Origin: DATAGF01 sp963834875
Lineage (GTDB): Bacteria > Actinomycetota > Thermoleophilia > Miltoncostaeales > Miltoncostaeaceae
Reading direction: 5' to 3'
Length of the DNA: 64,000 nt
NCBI GenBank assembly: GCA_963834875.1
Contig: CAWIDG010000027.1
Coordinates: 434,001 to 498,000 of the forward strand
The number at the start of each line of letters is the position of its first letter. Position 1 is the first letter of the stretch. Positions 16,936 to 25,135 of the stretch are shown in pieces. The translations under genes and the position numbers were made by a program. A model generated the notes under the pieces. That model ran no database searches and was not told the origin of the DNA. It saw only the letters and a program-made list of their open reading frames with translations.

Positions 16936-17840
16936 GCACGCCGCCGGGGGAGGAGCTCTACGAGGAGCTGCGGCCGCGGGCGTTCGCCGTGGCCTACCGG
17001 ATGCTCGGGAGCGTCGGCGAGGCCGAGGACATCGTGCAGGAGGCGTTGCTGCGCCTGCACCGCGCCCTGCGGGCGGGCGAGCCGATCGCGTCCCCGCCCG
17101 CCTGGACCGCCGCCGTCGTGACCCGGCTCAGCATCGACGAGCTGCGGTCGGCGCGGGCCCGGCGCGAGCGCTACGTCGGCGAGTGGCTGCCCGAGCCGCT
17201 CGTCGAGGACGCCGGCGCCGACCCGGCCGGCCAGGCCGAGCTGTCGGAGTCCCTGTCGCTCGCCTTCCTCGCGGTGCTGGAGCGCCTGTCGCCGGAGCAG
17301 CGCGCCGCGTTCCTGCTGCGCGACGTCTTCGACTATCCCTACGAGGAGATCGCCTCGATCGTCGGGACCAGCGAGGCCAACGCGCGCCAGCTCGCGGCGC
17401 GGGCGCGCCGGCACGTCCAGGAGCAGCGGCCGCGCTTCGACGCGTCGCCCGAGCGGCGCGAGGAGCTCGCGCGGCGCTTCATCGCCGCCGCGCGGGACGG
17501 CGACCTCGCCGCCCTCGAGGAGCTCCTCGCGGAGGACGTCGTGCTCCACGGCGACGGCGGCGGGGTGGTGCCGGCCCTCGCCCGTGCCGTCAGCGGCCGG
17601 GCGCGCGTGGCCCGCACGCTGGTCGCGTGGGTGCGCGCCGGCGCGCGCCTGGGCGGCCTCGCCATCCGCCCGGCGGCGGTCAACGGGCAGCCCGGCGCGG
17701 TCCTCGCCGATGAGGCGGGGCGCACGGTCGCCGTCTGGGCGCTCGACGTCGCCGACGGGCGGATCCGCTCGGTGAGCTCGGTGGTGAACCCGGACAAGCT
17801 GACGCACCTCGGGCCGGTCGCCGGCCCCGAGCCTGCCTAG
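16932..17840 (+). CDS. ECF41-group RNA polymerase sigma factor
   Basis: A 302-residue sigma-70-family factor. Region 2: FAVAYRMLGSVGEAEDIVQE (about residues 18-38) with RLSIDELRSARARRERYVGE; the linker motif WLPEPLVED; region 4: LSPEQRAAFLLRDVFDYPYE and IVGTSEANARQLAARARRHV. A C-terminal SnoaL-like extension of about 110 residues follows (RRFIAAARDGDLAALEELLA, LAEDVVLHGDGGG) and ends with VVNPDKLTHLG; in ECF41 factors this fused domain modulates activity in place of a separate anti-sigma factor. GTG 16932 overlaps the upstream epimerase stop (GTGA). The promoter-like TGTCACA/CGTC pair in front of the two genes suggests autoregulation. Confidence 0.92.
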   Translation: MSTPPGEELYEELRPRAFAVAYRMLGSVGEAEDIVQEALLRLHRALRAGEPIASPPAWTAAVVTRLSIDELRSARARRERYVGEWLPEPLVEDAGADPAGQAELSESLSLAFLAVLERLSPEQRAAFLLRDVFDYPYEEIASIVGTSEANARQLAARARRHVQEQRPRFDASPERREELARRFIAAARDGDLAALEELLAEDVVLHGDGGGVVPALARAVSGRARVARTLVAWVRAGARLGGLAIRPAAVNGQPGAVLADEAGRTVAVWALDVADGRIRSVSSVVNPDKLTHLGPVAGPEPA

Positions 17841-18124
17841 GCGCCCGTCGCCGCCGGCTGGGGCAGTCCCCGCGCCTGGTCGGCGTCGACCTCGAAGAAC
17901 TCGTCCTCGCTCGAGTCCCCGAGGACCGACTCGACGTACCGCCGCAGCGTCTCGACGGAGTCGGCCTCCCAGAGGCACTCGACCGCCGACCGGTCGCGGC
18001 TCGGGTAGAACTGCAGGACCCGTACACCGGCTGGCGCGCCCCTCCCCTCCAGCAGGGCCTGCCCGCGCGCGAACGCGGTCTCCGCGTCCCTGATCCGGTG
18101 GTGGACGACGACATAGGCGCTCAT
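17837..18124 (-). CDS. small protein, probable dimeric alpha/beta-barrel type
   Basis: A 95-residue protein: MSAYVVVHHRIRDAETAFAR, QALLEGRGAPAGVRVLQFYP, then RSAVECLWEADSVETLRRYV and SVLGDSSEDEFFEVDADQAR. The beta-alpha-beta pattern and ECLWEA(D)S...L motif are like small ferredoxin-like fold proteins, but I cannot name a family with certainty. A strong Shine-Dalgarno (GAGGAAGGAGGAG) sits upstream of ATG 18124. Its TAG stop lies in the palindrome CTAG that also forms the stop of the convergent sigma factor gene. Confidence 0.7.
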   Translation of the reverse strand: MSAYVVVHHRIRDAETAFARGQALLEGRGAPAGVRVLQFYPSRDRSAVECLWEADSVETLRRYVESVLGDSSEDEFFEVDADQARGLPQPAATGA

Positions 18125-18248
18125 CTCGCTCCTCCTTCCTCGTGGCGGATCGCTCGCGACGACGGTACGGACGGAGCGGGGACCAGCGCATCGCCCGGAT
18201 CCACCAACATCCCGACGGGGACCGCGTGGTCAATTCACGCCATCGCGG

Positions 18249-19891
18249 TCAGAGGAGGTCGTGCTCGAACGCGAACGCGCCCGCCGCGGTGCGCGACGAG
18301 ACGCCCAGCTTGGCGAAGATGTTCTGCAGGTGCCGCGCGACGGTGCGCTCGCTGATCACCAGCGTCGCGGCGATCTCGCGGTTGCTGCCGCCCGCGGCGA
18401 CGAGGCGCAGCACCTCGAGCTCTCGCGCCGTCAGCCCATGGGCGTCGGTGGCCGCCGCGCTCGGCGCGAGCGCGTCGAGGCGCGCGAGGTCCGGGACGGC
18501 CCCCAACCGCTCGAAGGTCGCACGAGCCGCCTCGAGCTCCAGCCCGGCGGCGTCCTCGTCGCCCAGCGCGCGGCACGCCAGCCCGACGTGCACGCGGGCG
18601 CGCGCGGCCTCGTACGGCGCTCCCAGCTCCCCCACCGGCGCCATGCATCGCGCAGGTCGATGAGCGCCCGCCGGGCGTCGTCCTCGGCCAGGGCCACTGC
18701 GCCCCGAGCGTGCGAGGACATCGCGCCGAGGGCCTCGCTCTGCTGGAGCTCGGCGGTCTCCTCGAGCTCCCGGCAGGCGCTGCGAGCCTCATCGGCGTCG
18801 CCGGCGGCGAGCATGACCTCGACGTAGGCGGGCAGCAATGCCGCGCGCCTCAGGCGTCCGGCCGTCTCGTCGAGGACGCGCCGGATCGCGGCGGCGGCGG
18901 CGGCGCCGTCGCCCTGGGCGAGCCGCAGGAGTGCGAGTCCCGGCTGCGGCTCCCGCCCCTCCCGGCTCGCGTCCCGGAATGCCGCCTCCGCTGCGCGGAA
19001 TTCTCCGCGAAGGCGATGCACCTCGCCCCTGCGGTAGGCGGCGTGGCCCACGGCCCGCTGGTTCAGCATGCCCTGCGCGAAACGACCGCCGACCCGGTGG
19101 GCCTCGTCGAGGGCGGCCGCCCACTCGCCGCCCAGGGTCATGATCTCGGCGCGGTGCACCAGGCACAGGCCCATGTGGGCCACCATCTCGGGCTGTCGCT
19201 CGCACCACCGCGTCAGCGCGTCGGTCCACTCCCGAGCGCGGCGGAGCTCGTACACGCCCTGGCAGAAGGCGATCGTGTTGCAGTAGACGATGCCGGCGAC
19301 GATGGGCGACAGCTCGCCCGCGGTCACGGCCACCATCGCCTCGTCGACGAGGCGCAGGCCCTCGGCCGTCCGCCCCGCCCTGACCAGGGCGTGGCCCTGC
19401 TCCATCACGCCCATCGCGACGAGGTCGCGATCGGCGAAGCGCTCGCCGATCGCGGTCGCCTCGGCCGCGACGGCATATGCGGCGTCGTAGTCACCGCCCA
19501 GGCTGTGCTGCAGGAGGACCGGGATCAGCAGGTAGCCCCGCTCGACGCAATCCCCCTCCGCGCGCGCGAGCAACCGCTCCCCGCGGGCGAACCAGCCCAT
19601 CGCGGGACCCGTTCGTCCCCGGAAGAGCAGGCTGTGGCCGATCCACCAGGTGAGGCGCGCGGCGCGCGGCGCCTGGCCGGCATCGAGATAGGCGCGATGG
19701 GCGCGCTCCAGGGCGCCCACGTAGTCGTCGTCGCGGCCGAGCATGTAGGCGGTCCTCGCCAGCAGCTCGAGATCCTCCGGCCCCAGGGGCGCCGCCCGGT
19801 CGGCGCCGGACAGCCACTCGTGGGCGTCGGCCCACGCGCGTCGTTCGTAGGCCTCGCGCCCACGGTCGAGCTGGGCGATGGCATCCACCAC
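18249..19891 (-). CDS. TPR-containing LuxR-family transcriptional regulator (one frameshift)
   Basis: About 545 residues: a long helical-repeat sensor region from residue 1 to about 470 (AQLDRGREAYERRAWADAHE, then repeated TPR-like pairs such as GALERAHRAYLDAGQAPRAA), followed by a LuxR DNA-binding domain GLTARELEVLRLVAAGGSNR, EIAATLVISERTVARHLQNI, FAKLGVSSRTAAGAFAFEHD. The frame breaks near 18638 in a run of G residues (RRWG to GELGAPYEAARARVHVGLAC), where one missing base restores continuity. Two adjacent GTG codons (19891, 19888) can start it. No AAA or MalT-type ATPase domain is present. Targets are unknown; the neighbours do not reveal them. Confidence 0.85.
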
Positions 19892-19931
19892 CGGCGATTA
19901 TCGCCGCCGGGCACCGCCGCGGTGCGGCTCG

Positions 19932-20549
19932 CTATTGGTCGAGGGCGAACGAGCCGTAGCTGAGCGCGCCCGCCCGCCGGTAGGCCTGGATGGCGACGCC
20001 CGTGCTCGACGTCGTCGTGCCGGTGAGCTCCAGGCCCAGGGGCCTCGTCCCCTCCGCGAAGAGCCGCTTGCCGGTGCCCAGGAGGACCGGGAAGACCCAG
20101 AGGGTCATCTCGTCGACGAGGTCGTTCGCCAGCAGCGTCTGGACGAGGTCACCGCTGCCGGTGACCTGGATCTCGCCGTCGGTCCGGGCCTTGAGGTCGG
20201 CGACCGCCTCGGCGACATCGCCCTCGATGAGCGTCGAGTTGGTCCAGTCGACCGCGTCGAGCGTACGGGAGGCGACGTACTTCGGCATCGCGTTGAGCTT
20301 CGCTGCGATCGGGTCGTCGTCGGGTATGCGCGGCCAGTGGGCGGCGAAGATCTCGTACGTCCGGCGCCCCAGCAGGAGCGCGGCTGCGCGCTGGGTCTGC
20401 TCGATGGCCACGCGCCCCATCTCCTCGTCGAAGTGGGGCACCAGCCAGCCGCCGTGCTCGAACCCCCCGTCGCGGTCCTCGTCGGGACCGCCCGGCGCCT
20501 GCATGACGCCGTCCAGCGTCACGGACGTCCCCACAACCAGCTTGCCCAT
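19932..20549 (-). CDS. dihydrofolate reductase-like (RibD C-terminal domain) protein
   Basis: A 205-residue cytoplasmic protein of the DHFR/RibD_C superfamily, common in actinobacteria and usually of unknown substrate. It has MGKLVVGTSVTLDGVMQAPG, the variable GGWLVPHFDEEM, AALLLGRRTYEIFAAHWPRI, KYVASRTLDAVDWTNSTLIE, EIQVTGSGDLVQTLLANDLV and DEMTLWVFPVLLGTGKRLFA, which are the usual NADPH-fold blocks. ATG 20549 follows a good ribosome binding site (GAGAGGAGCT). The frame is intact. It is unlikely to be the housekeeping folate enzyme because it lacks the classical DHFR motifs and is of the RibD-like branch. Confidence 0.88.
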   Translation of the reverse strand: MGKLVVGTSVTLDGVMQAPGGPDEDRDGGFEHGGWLVPHFDEEMGRVAIEQTQRAAALLLGRRTYEIFAAHWPRIPDDDPIAAKLNAMPKYVASRTLDAVDWTNSTLIEGDVAEAVADLKARTDGEIQVTGSGDLVQTLLANDLVDEMTLWVFPVLLGTGKRLFAEGTRPLGLELTGTTTSSTGVAIQAYRRAGALSYGSFALDQ

Positions 20550-20649
20550 CGGAGCTCCTCTCGCGGATCTGGTGGTTCTTCTGCCGATGCGACGAACGGC
20601 CGCGCGCCCGATCGACACGCACGTCGAGGCAGCGGAGGCGCCCCGGAGC

Positions 20650-21759
20650 TCAGCGGCGGCGCAGCAGGCGCGACAGCCGGTCCCGCCCCTCCGGCGACAG
20701 GCGCGAGGCCAGCGTGCGGCGGCCCCAGAGGGCCGCGGCGACGGCCGGCCGCAGCGGGTGGCGCCGCCGCACCGCGACCAGCAGCGCCGCGGCACGGGCC
20801 CCCTGGGCGTAGCGGCGCTTGTAGTCGCTCTCGCCCCTGCCCAGGTCGGCCTCCCTGACGCCGTCCGCCATGGAGTCCTCGAGCGCGTGCGCGAAGAGCA
20901 CGAGCCCCACGCCGAGCTGGCCGCGCTCCGGGTCGAAGCCGCTCTGGTAGTGGCGCTGGCGGTCGCCGATGCGCCAGGCGAGCTCGGCGGCCGCCGGCTC
21001 GCCCTCGAGCTCGAGGAGCCAGAGCCGCAGCCAGCCCCGCGCGGCCGCGGCGGCGGCGAAGCCCGACAGCACCCTCCGGGATTCCTCCGACGCGAGGCTC
21101 GACCCCCCCCGGTCGCTCCAGCGCATGTCGTGGAGCCGGAAGAGGACCGCCATGCCCTCCTCGGCCTCGGCCGGGTCCTCCAGCAGGCGGTAGGACGCCC
21201 CCGCCTCGAGCGCCCGGCGCTCGCGGCGCCGGGTCTCCTTGCGGTCGTCGCGCTTGAGCGCCGACAGATAGCCGGCCCAGTCCCCGGCCGACAGGTTGAC
21301 GTAGGGCCGCACGGCCTCGCCGCGCCGCATCGTGGCCACCTCGCCCAGACCGTCGAGGAGCCCGCTCAGCCAGGGGGCGCCCGCGTCGACGTAGTAGAGC
21401 GCGAACGCGTCCCAGCGCACGCCCGCCGCGCGCAGGCCGCGCCCGGCCAGCCGGGCCACCTCGGCCGGGTCGTCGCCGGGCGCGACCAGCATGGCGTAGT
21501 CGTCGCCGAGGTCGTCGCCGGGGAACCGGAGCCAGCGCACCGGGCCCGAGCTCACCCGGACCAGCGGCAGCACGCCGCGCAGCGCCCCGTCGCCGGAGCG
21601 GACGGCGACCACCACCGGCTGGGCGCCCGGACGCGAGCTGCAGGCGGCGTGCCACTCGGGCGTCAGATAGGGGTTGCCGGCGAGCGCGGCCAGCCGTCGC
21701 CAGCCGTCCTCGAGCGACCCGAGACGCCCCCGGTCGCGGACGACGGTGGCGGTCGACAT
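20650..21759 (-). CDS. FemX/CelD-like GNAT acyltransferase
   Basis: A 369-residue protein with the double-GNAT look of the FemAB/BcsL-CelD acetyltransferase group. Key segments: NPYLTPEWHAACSSRPG near residue 28, YLSALKRDDRKETRRRERRA, YRLLEDPAEAEEGMAVLFRL, RGWLRLWLLELEGEPAAAEL and HYQSGFDPERGQLGVGLVLF, plus SDYKRRYAQGARAA. Such proteins transfer acyl or aminoacyl groups during peptidoglycan or polysaccharide modification; the acceptor is unknown. ATG 21759 is preferred because upstream in-frame sequence has no similarity. A second member of the group lies at 28848. Confidence 0.82.
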   Translation of the reverse strand: MSTATVVRDRGRLGSLEDGWRRLAALAGNPYLTPEWHAACSSRPGAQPVVVAVRSGDGALRGVLPLVRVSSGPVRWLRFPGDDLGDDYAMLVAPGDDPAEVARLAGRGLRAAGVRWDAFALYYVDAGAPWLSGLLDGLGEVATMRRGEAVRPYVNLSAGDWAGYLSALKRDDRKETRRRERRALEAGASYRLLEDPAEAEEGMAVLFRLHDMRWSDRGGSSLASEESRRVLSGFAAAAAARGWLRLWLLELEGEPAAAELAWRIGDRQRHYQSGFDPERGQLGVGLVLFAHALEDSMADGVREADLGRGESDYKRRYAQGARAAALLVAVRRRHPLRPAVAAALWGRRTLASRLSPEGRDRLSRLLRRR

Positions 21760-21967
21760 CGCGGCGCATCCTAGCGACGCGCCCTCTGCCCCGAGGCTCA
21801 AGTCGGACCGAGGTCCGCCGATTGGAAAACGCAGATAAGTGGCCGCCTCCCTGAGATGGCTAGGTCGGACTAGACGATTGGGTGATACGGCCTCGAAGGC
21901 GGCTTGAAACACTGGCAGCCAGCGGGCAGAGCGATGTCACCGGGAGACGGAGAGGAACCGGAGGAAC
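21760..21967. other. regulatory region before the polysaccharide operon
   Basis: This gap is less GC-rich than its surroundings. It carries two GTCGGAC heptamers (21802-21808 and 21864-21870), the first within the inverted repeat CGGACC-GA-GGTCCG. These could be binding sites for a regulator of the operon beginning at 21968. No gene is seen. A ribosome binding site GGAACCGGAGGAAC precedes the next ATG. Confidence 0.4.
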
Positions 21968-22387
21968 ATGCGAGCTTTCCGACAGAAGGGCCGGCGGGCC
22001 GGCCGCCAGGAAGACGACGCCGCGCGGCTCCCCGCGCTCGCCGACGTCGTCGCCCTGATGGAGTACGAGGTGGCCCGCGCGCGCCGCTACCGGCGCCCGC
22101 TCTCGCTCATGGCGGTGCCGCTCGACACCATGCTCGCCTCCCGCGTACGGTTGCGCTTCACCGATCTCTTCGCCCTCACGCCGGACGGCGATACGGTGCT
22201 GGTCATGCTGCCGGAGACCGACACGACCGGCGCGTACGGCCTGGCCCGCCGCATCCAGGTGGCGAGCCGGACGACCGACGAGATGCCGATCGTGAGCTTC
22301 TCTGAGGACGGGGTCACGCTGCACGACCTCATGACGCAGATCCTCGACGCGCGGCGCGCCCGCGACGCGGTGGCCCGCGCATCGTGA
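21968..22387 (+). CDS. degenerate GGDEF-like protein
   Basis: A 139-residue protein. LPALADVVALMEYEVARARR and YRRPLSLMAVPLD resemble the first helix and strand of a GGDEF (diguanylate cyclase) domain, and DLFALTPDGDTVLVMLPETD with GAYGLARRIQVAS resembles its later strands and helix. The signature GGDEF loop itself is absent and the protein is shorter than a full domain, so it should not make cyclic di-GMP. It may bind a nucleotide or act as a regulatory partner. It is the first gene of an operon for polysaccharide synthesis; the next gene starts within its stop. Confidence 0.65.
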   Translation: MRAFRQKGRRAGRQEDDAARLPALADVVALMEYEVARARRYRRPLSLMAVPLDTMLASRVRLRFTDLFALTPDGDTVLVMLPETDTTGAYGLARRIQVASRTTDEMPIVSFSEDGVTLHDLMTQILDARRARDAVARAS

Positions 22388-23343
22388 GGGTCGTCGTCAC
22401 AGGCGCCGCCGGCTTCATCGGCTCGCAGCTCTCCGAGCGCCTCGTGGGCGACGGCGTGGACGTCATCGGCATCGACGCGTTCACCGAGTTCTACGAGCGC
22501 TCCGCCAAGGAGGCCAACCTCGCGGCCCTGCATCAGTCCGAGCGCTTCCGCCTCGTCGAGGCCGATCTGCGCTCCGACGCCCTGGACGTGCACCTCGAGG
22601 GCGCCGACGTCATCGTGCACCTGGCGGCTCAGCCGGGCGTGCGCGACAGCTGGGGCCAGGCCTTCGAGGCCTACGTGGGCCACAACGTCCTCGCGACCCA
22701 GCGCGTCCTGGACGCCGCTGTCCGCTCCGGGGTGAGCAGGGTCGTGTTCGCGTCGTCCTCCTCGATCTACGGCGCGGCCGAGACGCTGCCCACCCACGAG
22801 GAGGTCGCCCCGCTCCCCATCTCGCCCTACGGAGTCACCAAGCTGGCCGGCGAGAGCCTGCTCGGCGCCTACCGCCAGCTCGGCGTCTCGAGCGCCGCGC
22901 TGCGCTTCTTCACGGCCTACGGCCCGCGCCAGCGGCCGGACATGGCGATCCGGCGCTTCATCACCGCGGCCCTCACGGGCGAGCCCGTGCCGGTGTTCGG
23001 CACCGGCGCCCAGCGCCGCGACTTCACCTTCGTGGAGGACGTCGTCGAGGCGACCGTGCGCGTGGTCGAGACCGGCGTCGAGGGCCCGTTCAACGTGGGC
23101 GGGGCGAACCCGATCGCGCTGAACGACCTCATCGCGGTCATCGAGCGCGTCCTCGGCCGGCCGGTCCCGCTCGACCGCCGCCCGGCGGTCGCCGGCGACC
23201 CTCCCAGCACCTCCGCGGCCATCGGCCGCGCGGCCGAGGCGTTCGGCTACGCGCCCACCGTCGACCTGGACGAGGGCATCGCCCGCGCGGCGCAGTGGCT
23301 CGAGGTCGTGCTCGCGCGCGAGCACGACGCGGCGGCGGCGTGA
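22384..23343 (+). CDS. NAD-dependent nucleotide-sugar epimerase/dehydratase
   Basis: A 319-residue extended SDR of the UDP-glucose 4-epimerase/UDP-glucuronate epimerase type. It starts at GTG 22384 with MRVVVTGAAGFIGSQLSERL (TGAAGFIGS dinucleotide loop), then HLAAQPGVRDSWGQAFEAYV, FASSSSIYGAAETLPTHEEV, the catalytic YGVTK (SPYGVTKLAGESLLG), RFFTAYGPRQRPDMAIRRFI and RRDFTFVEDVVEATVRVVET. The PxxRDSW-like signature and R-F-F-T-x-Y-G-P fit the UDP-uronate epimerase branch, but the substrate is not certain. It overlaps both the GGDEF-like gene and the sugar transferase by 4 nt. Confidence 0.9.
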   Translation: MRVVVTGAAGFIGSQLSERLVGDGVDVIGIDAFTEFYERSAKEANLAALHQSERFRLVEADLRSDALDVHLEGADVIVHLAAQPGVRDSWGQAFEAYVGHNVLATQRVLDAAVRSGVSRVVFASSSSIYGAAETLPTHEEVAPLPISPYGVTKLAGESLLGAYRQLGVSSAALRFFTAYGPRQRPDMAIRRFITAALTGEPVPVFGTGAQRRDFTFVEDVVEATVRVVETGVEGPFNVGGANPIALNDLIAVIERVLGRPVPLDRRPAVAGDPPSTSAAIGRAAEAFGYAPTVDLDEGIARAAQWLEVVLAREHDAAAA

Positions 23344-24111
23344 GCACGTTCCCCGGGGCCGACCCGCTCGTCTTCTCGCCGGCGCACGGCACCGCCGAGG
23401 GCCGCGTCGAGGAGCCTCCCAGGACGAGGGGCCCGTCTTCGGCTCGCCGCGGCGTTCCTGCGCGCGCGCGCGACCTTCCTCTCTGAGATCGCCGCGCTGC
23501 CGCGCCAGCCCCGGCGCTACTTCGTCGCGAAGCGGGCCATCGACCTCACCCTGGCGGTGATCATCGGGATCCTCACCCTGCCGCTGTCCCTGGTGATCGC
23601 GCTGGCCATCAAGCTGTACGACCGGGGGCCGGTGCTCTTCGCGCAGCAGCGCACGGGTCTCGGCGGCCAGCGGTTCCGGATGCTCAAGTTCCGCACGATG
23701 TGCGTCAACGCCGAGGAGATGAAGGCGGAGCTGCAGCACCTGAGCCTCGTCGCCTACCCCGACTTCAAGATGGAGAACGACCCGCGCGTGACCCCGATCG
23801 GGAGCATCCTGCGCGCGACCTTCCTCGACGAGCTGCCCCAGCTCATCAACGTCATCCGCGGCGACATGAGCCTGGTCGGGCCGCGGCCCACCTCGTTCGC
23901 CGCCAGCACGTACAACCTCTGGCACACGGAGCGGCTCGAGGCGAAGCCGGGCATCACGGGGCTGTGGCAGGTGCAGCGCTCCGACGGCGAGACATGCTTC
24001 GACGAGCGGCTGCGGCTGGACGTCGAGTACCTGCGCACCAGGACGGTCCTGGGCGACGTCAAGATCATGCTCGCGACGGTGACGAGCACCGTCCGGCGCG
24101 CCGGCAAGTAG
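23340..24111 (+). CDS. bacterial sugar transferase (priming enzyme), frameshift near the N-terminus
   Basis: WcaJ/ExoY-like undecaprenyl-phosphate sugar phosphotransferase core, about 250 residues and without the long N-terminal membrane region of the gene at 392-1893. The GTG at 23340 overlaps the epimerase stop. The first roughly 35 codons are in one frame; after about 23450 the protein continues as RYFVAKRAIDLTLAVIIGIL (membrane helix), DRGPVLFAQQRTGLGGQRFR, MLKFRTMCVNAEEMKAELQH, LDELPQLINVIRGDMSLVGP and LEAKPGITGLWQVQRSDGET. These are the family's catalytic blocks. It probably starts synthesis of the glycan made by this operon. Confidence 0.88.
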
Positions 24112-24139
24112 CGCCGGCCGCCCCGCCGAAGGGGCACGG

Positions 24140-25135
24140 ATGCTGGTCCTGGGTTGGCACAACGTGGAAGGGACTCCGTGCTTCCCCTCCGCCCCCGGGG
24201 AGGGGCTCCGCGGCTTCCGCGACCAGGTCGAGTGGCTCGCCCGCTGGGCCGACGTGGTGCCGTTGCGCGAGTCGCTGCGCGCCCTCGCCGCCGGCGAGCG
24301 GCTGGCGCCGCGCGCGGTGGCCATCACGTTCGACGACGGCTACCGCGACAACCTCGAGCTGGCCGTCCCGGAGCTCGAGCGCCTGGGCCTCCCGGCGACC
24401 TTCTTCCTGGTTCCGGGTCTGCTCGACCGCCGGGTGGAGCCGTGGTGGGAGGCGGTCGCCTGGGCCGTGACGGAGGCCACGGCACCCGAGGCGACGATCG
24501 CCGGCGAGCGCGTCGTGCTGGGCGACCCTTCCGAGCGCCGCGCCGTCCGCCGCCGGGCCGAGGAGCATCTCAAGCGGCGCGACCGCGACGCGCGCGAGGC
24601 GGCGCTGGCCGAGATGGTGGAGGCCCTGCGCCCGCGGCCGGGCGATGACCTGAAGGAGCTCTTCCTCGACTGGCCGGGCGCGCGCGAGCTTGCGGGCCGT
24701 GGCTTCGAGATCGGATCGCACTCGAGCCATCACGCGATCCTGTCGGAGGAGCCGCCCGAGGCGCAGATGGCCGACCTCGCGGAGTCGCGCGCCGCCCTCG
24801 AGCAGGGGCTGGGCGTGCCGGTCACGTCGGTGGCCTACCCGAACGGAGGCCGGCTCGACTACGACGGCGCGACGCTCGCCGCCGCCCAGGCCGCCGGGTA
24901 CGAGAGCGGGATCACGACCCGCAAGGGCCTGACCGGGCGCCGGACGCCGCGATTCGAGGTCCGCCGGGTGGTCGTCTACCCCGAGCGCGGCACCCGCGTC
25001 CTGCGAACGCTTGCGGACGTCGCGTGGAAACGCGCTCGTCGCGCTCTCGGGGGCGTTCGCGTGCCGTTCGACGGCTGTCGCCGCGACCGGGTCGCGATAG
25101 GATCTGCCAGATCGAGATGGCCCGCCTCCGCCTGA
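24140..25135 (+). CDS. polysaccharide deacetylase family protein
   Basis: A 331-residue NodB-homology protein. It opens MLVLGWHNVEGTPCFPSAPG, which is the family's first strand with His, and has the metal-binding TFDDGY at residues 63-68 and GSHSSHH at about 192-198, then VAYPNGGRLDYDGATLAAAQ and AGYESGITTRKG. These enzymes remove N-acetyl groups from cell-surface or exported polysaccharide. There is no clear signal peptide, but a cytoplasmic start may reflect gene-model limits. It follows the sugar transferase by 28 nt; its end overlaps the next gene by 19 nt. Confidence 0.9.
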   Translation: MLVLGWHNVEGTPCFPSAPGEGLRGFRDQVEWLARWADVVPLRESLRALAAGERLAPRAVAITFDDGYRDNLELAVPELERLGLPATFFLVPGLLDRRVEPWWEAVAWAVTEATAPEATIAGERVVLGDPSERRAVRRRAEEHLKRRDRDAREAALAEMVEALRPRPGDDLKELFLDWPGARELAGRGFEIGSHSSHHAILSEEPPEAQMADLAESRAALEQGLGVPVTSVAYPNGGRLDYDGATLAAAQAAGYESGITTRKGLTGRRTPRFEVRRVVVYPERGTRVLRTLADVAWKRARRALGGVRVPFDGCRRDRVAIGSARSRWPASA

